A DNA stretch of 64,000 nt from Prolixibacteraceae bacterium. GTDB lineage: Bacteria; Bacteroidota; Bacteroidia; Bacteroidales; Prolixibacteraceae. Shown in pieces: positions 27,461 through 36,288 of the stretch. Where the stretch lies: the NCBI GenBank assembly GCA_019856515.1, contig CP082230.1:1922001-1986000 (forward strand). The letters run 5' to 3'. Numbering within the stretch: position 1 is the first letter of the stretch; each line of letters begins with the position of its first letter. The notes under the pieces were generated by a model. The model had not been told where the DNA came from. It saw only the letters and a program-made list of their open reading frames with translations, and ran no database searches. The translations under genes and the position numbers were made by a program.

Positions 27461-28081
27461 AGTATATATTTAAGAAGTGAAGCTACTTACATTATCATAA
27501 CAATATCAATTCAATTTTGAAAAGATCTCTAATCTTTTGAGAATACACCCTGTTGATGTAAATCAAAAATAGAGATATCCCTACCCTACGGTGATACTTC
27601 TACTAAGTACAAACGAAGTTGAACAGAATGATATCTCTCAATTCAATACAGTATTGGTATTATATCTATAACAATGCACTCTTTAATTAGTTTGCTTTTT
27701 GAGGGGACAGATTCTCTTAAAGATTCATGTATAAGGCGGAAATAGACTAGAACCTCTCATTATCAACCAACAAAGATCAAGCTTTATTATAAAACATATT
27801 TTGAATTAACTAAGATCACCCAGACCTCAGATTATCAACAAACCAAAACATGAATCATGCCAAGATAAAAAGAACTCAATTATTTCCACAAACGAATTAC
27901 AACAAAAAACATGAAACCATTAATACCAAACATAAAGTAATTGATTACCATCAAAGTAAGTCATCAACCCCATTATACCATACCATTTCTTTAAAAAACA
28001 AAAAATAGAGAGCTATTCTATAACATCTTTTCACCTCTTAGATAAATGGTTATTAATATGACAAGGATATAACATTTTGCT
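27461..28081. other. Gene-free region between ctpA-like and Lrp-type genes
   Basis: AT-rich, divergent intergenic region without a recognisable gene. The only structure seen is a nested inverted repeat at 27571-27638 (AGAGATATC pairing with GATATCTCT, enclosing ACTTC and GAAGT). Confidence 0.5.
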
Positions 28082-28089
28082 TATCTTTG
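28082..28089 (+). promoter_or_regulatory. Candidate -7 promoter element before the Lrp-type gene
   Basis: TATCTTTG fits TAnnTTTG, 57 nt upstream of the start codon; no convincing -33 element. Confidence 0.4.
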
Positions 28090-28145
28090 CTATTAAATAC
28101 AAGCATTGAGACAGTTTATTCAGTGTTATAATACTTGATAATGAA

Positions 28146-28625
28146 ATGAGTAGCAAAGGAAAATTAGACGTAATCGATCTTAAAATATTAGATATCATAT
28201 CACAGAATGCACGCATCCCATTCAAAGATGTAGCAGAAAAATGTGGTATTTCAAGAGCTGCAGTACATCAGCGAGTTAACCGTTTAACTGAGATGAAGGT
28301 AATCATCGGTTCGGGATATCATATAGATCCAAAAAAAGTGGATTATAGAACTTGTACTTATGTCGGTATTTTTCTTGATAAAGGAGGTTTATATCCAACC
28401 GTTGCGGAGAAATTAAAAGAGATACCTGAAATTGTAGAGTGTCATTACACTACTGGACAATACGCGATCTTCGCCAAAGTATACTCTAGAGACAACGAGC
28501 ATCTGAAAGATATTCTCATTCATCAAATCCAACCGATTAAGGGGATAACATCTACAGAAACGATCATTTCTTTAGAAGAGACGTTTAGACGCGAGGTGCC
28601 GATAATCATCAATGAAGAACAATAA
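28146..28625 (+). CDS. Lrp/AsnC family transcriptional regulator
   Basis: 159 residues. The N-terminal winged helix-turn-helix (LDVIDLKILDIISQNARIPFKDVAEKCGISRAAVHQRVNRL, about residues 7-48) binds DNA. The C-terminal RAM/AsnC domain (YVGIFLDKGGLYPTVAEKL, VVECHYTTGQYAIFAKV-like) senses an amino acid and mediates oligomerisation. It is transcribed alone and ends at a bidirectional terminator. Its targets cannot be read from the sequence. Confidence 0.93.
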   Translation: MSSKGKLDVIDLKILDIISQNARIPFKDVAEKCGISRAAVHQRVNRLTEMKVIIGSGYHIDPKKVDYRTCTYVGIFLDKGGLYPTVAEKLKEIPEIVECHYTTGQYAIFAKVYSRDNEHLKDILIHQIQPIKGITSTETIISLEETFRREVPIIINEEQ

Positions 28626-28628
28626 AAA

Positions 28629-28666
28629 GCAACGCCCATTAAAAATATTAATGGGCGTCGTTTTTA
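28629..28666. terminator. Bidirectional terminator between the Lrp-type gene and rlmB
   Basis: AACGCCCATTAA pairs with TTAATGGGCGT, followed by CGTTTTT on the plus strand and preceded by an A-run that gives TTTTT on the minus strand. The genes are convergent. Confidence 0.88.
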
Positions 28667-28692
28667 TCACCTCATGGTGTATGATAGGACTT

Positions 28693-29436
28693 CTATCCTC
28701 TTTGTCTTACCACTTCAAACAGAAGAACTGCTGCTGCCGAAGAAACATTAAGCGACTGAATCTTTCCTTTCTGTGGAATTGCAACTTGTTGTTCTACTAC
28801 TTTTAAGATTCCAGGAGTTACTCCTTTATCCTCAGAACCCATCACAATACCCAAAGGCATCTTAAAGTCTGCTTCATAATAGAATATTTTTGCTTTCTCT
28901 GATGCAGCCACACATTGCACACCATATTGCTGTAGTGTAAACACAGCATCTTTCAAGTGCTTCACTTTACAAATAGGCAATGTATGCAAAGCTCCAGCAG
29001 AAGTTTTAACTGCTTCTCCATTAATACGAGCTGAACCCGCTTCTGGAATAATAATCGCATCAACTCCTGCAATTTCAGCAGAACGAGCAATTGCTCCAAA
29101 ATTTCTCACATCGGTGATTCTATCCAATAGTAAGAATAGAGGCATGGCACCATCTTCGTTCATCTTTTCAGCTACAAGCATTTCAAAGTTCGCGAAATCG
29201 ATAGGTGAAACATAAGCAATAGCACCTTGATGGTTATTCTTGGTAACTCGTTGAAGTCTTTCGTGAGGAACCATCTGGAAAGGAATCTCTTTGTCACGAA
29301 TCAATGCAAAAAGTTCTTTATACAACTCTCCACTACTCTCCTTCTTTAATAGAATCTTCTCAATAGGTTTACCAGAATGGATAGCTTCCATTATCGGACG
29401 TATCCCAAAAATATAATCGTTACCCTGCGAACTCAT
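28693..29436 (-). CDS. rlmB: 23S rRNA (guanosine-2'-O)-methyltransferase, TrmH/RlmB type
   Basis: 247 residues, standard for RlmB, which methylates the 2'-O of G2251 in 23S rRNA. An N-terminal substrate-binding domain (DYIFGIRPIMEAIHSGKPIEKI) precedes a SPOUT domain with the deep trefoil knot: LLLDRITDVRNFGAIARSAEIAGVDAIII (motif 1), LGIVMGSEDKGVTPGIL (motif 2) and IPQKGKIQSLNVSSAAAVLLFE (motif 3). It lies next to the ABC-F gene upstream, same direction, 51 nt apart. Confidence 0.93.
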   Translation of the reverse strand: MSSQGNDYIFGIRPIMEAIHSGKPIEKILLKKESSGELYKELFALIRDKEIPFQMVPHERLQRVTKNNHQGAIAYVSPIDFANFEMLVAEKMNEDGAMPLFLLLDRITDVRNFGAIARSAEIAGVDAIIIPEAGSARINGEAVKTSAGALHTLPICKVKHLKDAVFTLQQYGVQCVAASEKAKIFYYEADFKMPLGIVMGSEDKGVTPGILKVVEQQVAIPQKGKIQSLNVSSAAAVLLFEVVRQRG

Positions 29437-29487
29437 TTCGTCTTTTTTTATAATAATATCCTAAATACTTTTCTCTTTATAATCGCA

Positions 29488-31440
29488 CTACCAAGTTTTC
29501 AAACAACTCACCTCTTCTAATGTTTCGGTACAGTTCTCCCACTTGGTCATCTCCTCTTCCAAATCTCTCTTTACAGCCTCATATTTTGCAAAGAAATCCA
29601 TGTCTGCGCCCTTAGATGGATCTAGCTCCATCTCTTTATCAAGCGCTTCAAGCTTCAACTCAAACTTCTCAATCTGCTTCTCTACTTCAGTCAATGCTCT
29701 TTCAGCTTTCGAAATCTTTTTATTGATCTCCTTCTTCTGCTCATAGCTTAAACTATCAGAAGTATCATTATCTTCTAATTTCTCTTCACTTTTTTTATTT
29801 TGTGCCGCACGCAGTGTCACCTGTTCATTAGCTAACTCTATCTGACGCTTCTCAAGATAGCCATAAATTCCGTCATGATGTGTTCTCAGCTTCTTATCTC
29901 TAAACTCAACCACTTCATCAACTAGACCATCTAGAAATTCACGATCATGGGATACGACAATCACCGTGCCTTCAAAATCCACAATTGCTTGCTTTAACAA
30001 CTCCTTGGATGAAATATCCAAGTGGTTGGTAGGCTCATCTAGGATCAATAAATTTACAGGCTCCAATAAAAGTTTAATCATTGCCAATCGAGATCGCTCT
30101 CCTCCAGACAACACTTTCACCTTCTTATCTACATCTTCCCCTCCAAACATGAATGCACCTAAGATATCTCTAACCTTAGTTCGCATATCACCAGTGGCAA
30201 TATTGTCAATCGTTTCAAAAACGGACAAGGACTCATCCAATAGAGAAGCTTGATTTTGAGCAAAGTATCCAATCTTTACATTGTGACCAAGGTTCACTTC
30301 TCCTTCATATGCAATCTCTTGCATAATCATCTTAACCATGGTCGATTTTCCTTCCCCATTCTTACCGACAAAGGCAACTTTCTTACCTCTTTCAAGCTCA
30401 AAGTCAACCGTATCTAATACCAAATGATCATAGCGTTTCGAAGCCTCTTTCGCATCTACAACAATAGTTCCAGAACGAGGTGCTGGAGGAAACTTAATAT
30501 TTAACGAACGTCGATCTTCCACATCAAGCTCAATACGATCCACTTTCTCAAGTTGCTTTATACGTGACTGAACTTGTACCGCCTTGGTCGCTTTATATCG
30601 AAAGCGTTCAATAAAATCTTCCGTATCTTTGATCATCTTCTGTTGATTCTCATAGGAAGCTTCCAGCTGCTGCCTTCTCTCTTTTCGAAGATCGAGATAT
30701 TTACTATAATTCGCTTTGTAATCGTGTATTGTACCCAAACTAATTTCAATAGTTCGGTTGGTAATATTATCTAAGAAAGCCCTATCGTGAGAAACCAAAA
30801 CCACAGCTCCATGATAGTCTTTTAAGAAATTCTCTAACCACTGTATCGATTCAATATCTAAGTGATTGGTAGGCTCATCCAGTAGGAATACATCAGGACG
30901 CTTCAAAAGTATCTTAGCTAACTCGATTCGCATACGCCATCCTCCAGAGAATTCTGAAGTCAAACGATTAAAATCATCACGCTTAAATCCCAATCCCAAA
31001 AGAGTCTGTTCAATTGAAGCCATATAATTCCCTGCTCCAATAATTTGCAATCGATCTGTTACTTCAGTAACTTTCTCAATCAGCTTCATATATTCATCCG
31101 AATCGTAATCTTCACGAGAAGCTAAAGCATCGTTCAATGCCACCAACTCCTTCTCCATGTTTAGGATATCATCAAAAGCAGACTCCGCCTCTTCTAAAAC
31201 AGTTCGATGGTCATTAACCATCATATGCTGAGGCAGATATCCAACAGTAACATCCTTAGGACGTACTACCTCTCCAGAAGTAGCCTCCTTCTGTTTTGCA
31301 AACACTTTTAACATTGTCGATTTACCAGCACCATTACGGCCAGTTAAACCAATACGATCCTTGGGATTTATTTTAAAGGTTAGATTCTTAAACAAATCAA
31401 ACCCTCCAAAGCTGACAGTCAGCTGCTCTACAGAAATCAT
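29488..31440 (-). CDS. ABC-F family ATP-binding protein (YheS/Uup-like)
   Basis: 650 residues from the ATG at 31440. Two ABC ATPase domains are joined by the ABC-F linker helices and no membrane domain is present. Domain 1 has Walker A GRNGAGKS, signature FSGGWRMRIELAKIL and Walker B VFLLDEPTNHLDI. Domain 2 has GKNGEGKS, LSGGERSRLAMIKLL and LLILDEPTNHLDI. A C-terminal coiled coil (about 555-640) resembles the Uup/YheS-type extension. ABC-F proteins act on the ribosome during elongation or stalling, some giving antibiotic protection; a housekeeping role is more likely here. Confidence 0.92.
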   Translation of the reverse strand: MISVEQLTVSFGGFDLFKNLTFKINPKDRIGLTGRNGAGKSTMLKVFAKQKEATSGEVVRPKDVTVGYLPQHMMVNDHRTVLEEAESAFDDILNMEKELVALNDALASREDYDSDEYMKLIEKVTEVTDRLQIIGAGNYMASIEQTLLGLGFKRDDFNRLTSEFSGGWRMRIELAKILLKRPDVFLLDEPTNHLDIESIQWLENFLKDYHGAVVLVSHDRAFLDNITNRTIEISLGTIHDYKANYSKYLDLRKERRQQLEASYENQQKMIKDTEDFIERFRYKATKAVQVQSRIKQLEKVDRIELDVEDRRSLNIKFPPAPRSGTIVVDAKEASKRYDHLVLDTVDFELERGKKVAFVGKNGEGKSTMVKMIMQEIAYEGEVNLGHNVKIGYFAQNQASLLDESLSVFETIDNIATGDMRTKVRDILGAFMFGGEDVDKKVKVLSGGERSRLAMIKLLLEPVNLLILDEPTNHLDISSKELLKQAIVDFEGTVIVVSHDREFLDGLVDEVVEFRDKKLRTHHDGIYGYLEKRQIELANEQVTLRAAQNKKSEEKLEDNDTSDSLSYEQKKEINKKISKAERALTEVEKQIEKFELKLEALDKEMELDPSKGADMDFFAKYEAVKRDLEEEMTKWENCTETLEEVSCLKTW

Positions 31441-31658
31441 TGAACTCAATTTTGGATTACACCTAAGGGAGCAAAGATATAATATTTCATCGCTCTTTTC
31501 TTGTTTCTATCCATCTTATCCGTAAACTTTTTGGAGTTTATAACTGTTTAATGAATATTAAATAAGGAAAATCCACTAGGGCATATTTTTCGAACTGCTT
31601 TTTTTTTATTCTTTTTGTACTCGATTTGCACGCAATGAGACAACAACACAAACACACA

Positions 31659-32387
31659 ATGAAGAATATTTTTCAAAAAAAATGGCTATACATATTCTGT
31701 ATACTGTGCAGTACATATTCATTTTCGAATAGGTCCTATGCTATAGACAATTACAATCAATTTCGCACTTACTATTTTCTTTCCACGCCAATAAAACCAA
31801 ACTGGAATTACGTTGGTGCTCTTGGATATCACTATGTTACAAACAATGACAATTGGAATCGAATAGAGTTACGAAACGAACTATCCTATCGTTTCAAACG
31901 TGATATTAAATTTACCGCAGGAGCACGTCTTAACTATGTCCGAAAGTACCACCAAAATTATCAATTCGAAGTCCGCCCTTATCAAGCAGTATCATTAACA
32001 TGGCCTCGATTAAACAGTTTTAATTTTGTGCATCGACTCATGATGGAGGAACGATTTACATGGGATCTTACAGGAGAAAATGAGATGTTCGCACAGGGTC
32101 GTTTTCGTTATCGTGTGGATACAAAGATCCCAATATCAAAACCAGCACTCATTCCAAAATCCATTTACATTCGTCCAATGTTTGAAACTTTTATATCTTT
32201 CGGGGATAATATTGACCATGCATACTTTTCACAGAATAAATATACCGTCGCCCCTGGATATATCATTTCTAACAATCTGACTTTAGAGTTTCGTTATGAG
32301 TTGATCAATGGCAAATCTGCTACTGAACATATCACCAACAAGAAAACGAATCTTTTTCGTTTACAATTAACCCACAAACTTTTTTAA
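31659..32387 (+). CDS. DUF2490-like outer-membrane beta-barrel protein
   Basis: 242 residues from the ATG at 31659, giving a signal peptide (MKNIFQKKWLYIFCILCSTY...). Upstream in-frame TTG and ATG codons exist (31626, 31635). The body has many aromatic amphipathic strands (RTYYFLSTPIKPNWNYVGAL, NRIELRNELSYRFKRDIKF, RVDTKIPISKPALIPKSIYI) and ends with a strand finishing in Phe (FRLQLTHKLF), typical of outer-membrane barrels. It fits the DUF2490 family. Function is unknown. The next gene starts about 11 nt downstream. Confidence 0.78.
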   Translation: MKNIFQKKWLYIFCILCSTYSFSNRSYAIDNYNQFRTYYFLSTPIKPNWNYVGALGYHYVTNNDNWNRIELRNELSYRFKRDIKFTAGARLNYVRKYHQNYQFEVRPYQAVSLTWPRLNSFNFVHRLMMEERFTWDLTGENEMFAQGRFRYRVDTKIPISKPALIPKSIYIRPMFETFISFGDNIDHAYFSQNKYTVAPGYIISNNLTLEFRYELINGKSATEHITNKKTNLFRLQLTHKLF

Positions 32388-32398
32388 AACTATTGGTT

Positions 32399-33970
32399 AT
32401 GACAAGGAAGAGAGACAAAAAAAACATGGGGATTCTAGTGGTAATAGCACTAAGTATTGCAATTCTGATCACAGGTATCAAAATGTATCAAAAAAAGAAA
32501 CAACCTGTTCATGTCAATCTTCCTGTGGACACACTTAATTATATCAAGCAAGAGAAAGATGATCCAATAAAACATACACCCCAAGAAAATCAAGTGAACC
32601 GTGCTGAAACGAAAAATGAAAATCAAAAAGATAAGCAAGTTCATGCGATTAAACCTCAAGAGAACACTATTGAATTTAGTCCATCAAAACCAACAATTAC
32701 CATCAGTCACCCAAAGCCTACTCACGAAATACCCTCTCTGATGATTGCCTCTTACGATCGTAAAGAGGTTGGACTATTTCCTAACTTCAATGTTACCACC
32801 TATACAAATAAAAAAAGAGCACTTTGGGTAGCCTCTTTAAACAAAGTCTCCAAATTCCTGATTCATGATACGACTGAAATCAAATATGTACATAGTCTAA
32901 AATATCCTGGAAATGAAGCTTTGAAAAAAGAACAAATCAATGCCATTCGCGAGAATATTAGCCAAGTAGAAAATCTTAAGCAACTAAAAGAGTTACTAAT
33001 TAACAACCAGCAGAAGTACCAGTCTGAACTTCCAATTACCAATACTGCTTATAATGATCAATTCATTATCGGAAAAGGGATCCATCTATATCTGTATGCT
33101 GATGAAGAGTTAGATGCACCCAATGCTGCGATAGCACTTCTAAACATGTGGATCATACCCAAGAAATATCGCACGGTAGACAAAACTCGAATCCTAGCAG
33201 TTTCAACAGACAATCAAAATATCATAGTACTACTTTCCAACGGCCATCTCTTTGAGTTAAATAAAAATTTAAAGACACTGTCTATCCTTAAGCTTAAAGA
33301 GGGACAAATATATAACCCTTCGATTATTAAAGGGAAAGATCGACTTGTAGTCACTTCGAACAAAGGAATATTCGAAATACAAAAGAGCGATAAACAATGG
33401 TCTGTAATTAATTTCACCTCTCTCAACCTACAGACCCAAAGAGCAGTACTTCAAGCACCAAAACTGCTTACGATCGACAACAAACAAATTTTTGTGGCTT
33501 TGACCCAAGAAGATAATCCCAAGATACTCTTCTATAAGATAGGAGATAGAGAGACCGACTTTCCTTATTTCACCCATTCAATAAATACAACGAAAGACAC
33601 CAACGCATTAGATATCCAGATTATTCATAATCAGCTATACCTGTATCAAATCGGCAAGGCTGGAGAGATGATGCGACTGCATGTCGATTATGAAAACAAG
33701 AGTGTTACACCGATATGGAAAATCGACAATAATATTTTCATTTTACTTCACAATGATAACCACCAACGCATCTTCTCTGTATCCAAAGAGGGAGGTAAAT
33801 GGCGAATTAACTCCATCTCAGTTGATAGTGGCAAAACAATCAAATACCTTAAGCTAGATCTCAGCAAAGATTATCTTCCAACAAACGAAGCGATTCAACC
33901 GATTGGACCAAATCATTTTGTTTATGCGGGCGTTTTAGATCTATTAGAATGTCAAATCACCGAACCGTAA
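32399..33970 (+). CDS. Membrane-anchored hypothetical protein with beta-propeller-like repeats
   Basis: 523 residues from the ATG at 32399. One N-terminal transmembrane helix (MGILVVIALSIAILITGIKMY) is followed by a polar, Lys/Gln/Pro-rich spacer to about residue 120. The large extracytoplasmic domain contains strand pairs such as ILAVSTDNQNIIVLLSNGHLFELN, RLVVTSNKGIFEIQKSDKQW and FSVSKEGGKWRINSISVD, suggestive of a propeller fold. No known family was recognised. Its closeness to the barrel gene upstream suggests a joint envelope role. Confidence 0.65.
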   Translation: MTRKRDKKNMGILVVIALSIAILITGIKMYQKKKQPVHVNLPVDTLNYIKQEKDDPIKHTPQENQVNRAETKNENQKDKQVHAIKPQENTIEFSPSKPTITISHPKPTHEIPSLMIASYDRKEVGLFPNFNVTTYTNKKRALWVASLNKVSKFLIHDTTEIKYVHSLKYPGNEALKKEQINAIRENISQVENLKQLKELLINNQQKYQSELPITNTAYNDQFIIGKGIHLYLYADEELDAPNAAIALLNMWIIPKKYRTVDKTRILAVSTDNQNIIVLLSNGHLFELNKNLKTLSILKLKEGQIYNPSIIKGKDRLVVTSNKGIFEIQKSDKQWSVINFTSLNLQTQRAVLQAPKLLTIDNKQIFVALTQEDNPKILFYKIGDRETDFPYFTHSINTTKDTNALDIQIIHNQLYLYQIGKAGEMMRLHVDYENKSVTPIWKIDNNIFILLHNDNHQRIFSVSKEGGKWRINSISVDSGKTIKYLKLDLSKDYLPTNEAIQPIGPNHFVYAGVLDLLECQITEP

Positions 33971-34012
33971 CTTTTTTTACGATTAACTATCTACTATAGT
34001 GATCGGAATCGT

Positions 34013-34020
34013 TATATTTG
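34013..34020 (+). promoter_or_regulatory. Candidate -7 promoter element of rlmD
   Basis: TATATTTG, an exact TAnnTTTG match, 32 nt upstream of the TTG start; no clear -33 TTTG. Confidence 0.45.
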
Positions 34021-34051
34021 TCGCTTTAATATCATATTTAAGTTTTACGTT

Positions 34052-35461
34052 TTGGGTAGAAGTAGAAGAAAAAAACCGTTTTACGAGAAAGTTCGTATCA
34101 CCGATGTAGGTGCCGAAGGAAAAGCTATCGCTAAGATCGATGACATGGTCGTGTTTACAACTCATGTGGTTCCTGGCGACGTAGTAGACCTTCAGGTCGT
34201 AAAAAAAAGAAAAAGATACCAAGAAGCTAGAGTTACAAAAGTACACGAATACTCAGAAGATCGTCAAGATGCATTCTGCGAACACTTTGGAACATGTGGT
34301 GGTTGCAAGTGGCAGTTTCTTCCATACGACAAACAGCTTTTCTACAAACAGAAGCAAGTAGTAGACCAACTAAACCGTTTAGGTAAAGTAGAACTTCCTG
34401 AATTCGAACCAATACTTGGATCAGAAAAGACTTCTTTCTACAGAAACAAACTGGAATTCACCTTCTCTAACAAGCGTTGGTTAACATTTGAAGAGGTTGA
34501 GTCTGGACAAGAGTTTGACCATATGAATGCCGTTGGATTCCACATACCTGGTATGTTCGACAAAATTATCGACATCGATAAATGTTGGTTACAATCAGAT
34601 CCGTCTAACGGAATTCGTAACGAAGTAAGAAAATATGCCTTAGAGAACGGACTGACTTTCTTCGACCTAAGAAACCAAGAAGGTTTCCTTAGAACTTTGA
34701 TTGTTCGCACCTCTTCGACAGGACAAACAATGGTGATTCTATCTCTCTTCCATGAAGACAAAGAGGTAAGAGAAGCTCTATTGAACCACATTGCAGAGAA
34801 ATTCCCAGAGATCACATCTCTTATGTATGTGATTAACGAGAAAAAGAATGATACAATTGCCGACCAAGATATCATTGTCTTCAAAGGGCAAGATCATATC
34901 ATGGAAGAAATGGAAGGTATCCAATTCAAAATTGGTCCAAAATCATTCTATCAAACCAACTCAGAACAAGCGTACGAGCTGTATAAAATTACACGCGACT
35001 TTGCCCAACTAACAGGGGAAGAAAACGTATATGACCTCTATACAGGAACAGGTACTATTGCAAACTTCGTAGCGAAGAAAGCAAAACATGTTGTAGGTAT
35101 TGAGTATGTTCCATCTGCAATTGAAGATGCCAAAGTCAATTCTGCCAACAACAAAATTGACAACACAACATTCTACGCTGGAGATATGAAAGATATCTTA
35201 AATGACGAGTTTGTTGCTGCTCATGGTAATCCTGATGTAATTATCACCGATCCACCAAGAGCTGGAATGCATGAAGATGTAATCAACGTGATTCTAAATG
35301 CAGCACCTCAACGCATTGTTTATGTCAGCTGTAACCCAGCGACACAAGCAAGAGACCTTTCTCTTATGGATGAAAAATACAAAGTGACAAAAGTACGTCC
35401 AGTAGACATGTTCCCACACACACATCACGTGGAGAATGTAGTACTACTTGAAAAGAGATAA
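34052..35461 (+). CDS. rlmD: 23S rRNA (uracil-1939-C5)-methyltransferase, RlmD type
   Basis: 469 residues. N-terminal TRAM RNA-binding domain (about 10-65), then a 4Fe-4S site CEHFGTCGGCKWQ. The SAM-binding methyltransferase domain has VYDLYTGTGTIANFVA, ITDPPRAGMHEDV and the catalytic-Cys motif VYVSCNPATQARDL. It makes 5-methyluridine in 23S rRNA. The start is TTG: no ATG gives the conserved basic N-terminus GRSRRKKPF, and the -7 element lies 32 nt upstream. A rare start codon may lower expression. A strong terminator follows. Confidence 0.92.
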   Translation: MGRSRRKKPFYEKVRITDVGAEGKAIAKIDDMVVFTTHVVPGDVVDLQVVKKRKRYQEARVTKVHEYSEDRQDAFCEHFGTCGGCKWQFLPYDKQLFYKQKQVVDQLNRLGKVELPEFEPILGSEKTSFYRNKLEFTFSNKRWLTFEEVESGQEFDHMNAVGFHIPGMFDKIIDIDKCWLQSDPSNGIRNEVRKYALENGLTFFDLRNQEGFLRTLIVRTSSTGQTMVILSLFHEDKEVREALLNHIAEKFPEITSLMYVINEKKNDTIADQDIIVFKGQDHIMEEMEGIQFKIGPKSFYQTNSEQAYELYKITRDFAQLTGEENVYDLYTGTGTIANFVAKKAKHVVGIEYVPSAIEDAKVNSANNKIDNTTFYAGDMKDILNDEFVAAHGNPDVIITDPPRAGMHEDVINVILNAAPQRIVYVSCNPATQARDLSLMDEKYKVTKVRPVDMFPHTHHVENVVLLEKR

Positions 35462-35483
35462 AAATCGTTCTATACGATTCATC

Positions 35484-35517
35484 AAAGAGACTGTCAATCG
35501 GACAGTCTCTTTTTTAT
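35484..35517. terminator. Bidirectional terminator between rlmD and rloB-like gene
   Basis: AAAGAGACTGTC-AATCG-GACAGTCTCTTTTTT is a perfect stem with a T-run; the A-run on the left serves the minus strand. The genes converge here. Confidence 0.9.
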
Positions 35518-35558
35518 TGTGATCGCTGTTAATTCAGAATTATATCACAAATAAAATA

Positions 35559-36278
35559 TCAACCTCGAATCAACTCCTCCACCAACTGAAATACAGTCGT
35601 CACAGATTCCATATCCGAAGGAGTCAATCCATCCGTATATTTCTCTTCATAAATCCTTCTAGCACGTTTCACAGCCAATGTTCTTCTGCTCATCGATTCT
35701 CCATTTGACAATCTCACTTTACTAAGTAATAACCCATAAAGATCCTTATTAATCTTTTTCTGATTTCTTTCTATATGTATGCTAGACCCACACTTTATCA
35801 GTTCATCATTTAACATCTTACGATATCGATCTCTATTAACACAACCTCCAGGATGATCAATAAAATGAAGCAATATCCAATATTCAAATGCCTGATTTGA
35901 AAATGCAACTTTAACTCCTTGACTTAACGCTTTATTATAGGCATTATTAAAAGCCACAGAACTATTATCATCTTTATCATAGACAGCCCATACATGATCA
36001 AAAGAGTGCTCCTCTTCGATTTTACGACACGCTTCATCGACAACACCCTTTGCACTATTATCATTAGATGGACGAGCATCGACATGCACTAAAGGAGAGC
36101 TATAAAAGTTAAAATAGCTTTCCTCTGTTTCACCTTCGGTTATAATCAAAAAACTTCGTTTCTGTTCGATGTGCTCATTTTTTCGCCCTAATGGCTTCTC
36201 TTTTCGTTTAGCTTTCTGTTCTTCTTTTCGTTTCTTACGTATCTCCTCTTGAACCAATCGCTTATTCTTCATTTTCAT
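35559..36278 (-). CDS. RloB-family protein (AbiL-like component 2)
   Basis: 239 residues. A basic N-terminus (~40 residues, rich in Lys, Arg and Glu) precedes a TOPRIM-like RloB domain: FLIITEGETEESYF (acidic Glu48/Glu50), VWAVYDKDDNSS (the DxD-type motif) and NQAFEYWILLHFIDHPG. RloB domains are presumed nucleases. The gene begins 10 nt after the RloA-like ATPase. RloA/RloB pairs were first noted inside restriction-modification loci and correspond to the two-gene AbiL abortive-infection type. Here no restriction genes adjoin, so the pair stands alone. Defence function is inferred from family. Confidence 0.85.
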   Translation of the reverse strand: MKMKNKRLVQEEIRKKRKEEQKAKRKEKPLGRKNEHIEQKRSFLIITEGETEESYFNFYSSPLVHVDARPSNDNSAKGVVDEACRKIEEEHSFDHVWAVYDKDDNSSVAFNNAYNKALSQGVKVAFSNQAFEYWILLHFIDHPGGCVNRDRYRKMLNDELIKCGSSIHIERNQKKINKDLYGLLLSKVRLSNGESMSRRTLAVKRARRIYEEKYTDGLTPSDMESVTTVFQLVEELIRG

Positions 36279-36288
36279 AAGAGAGTAT

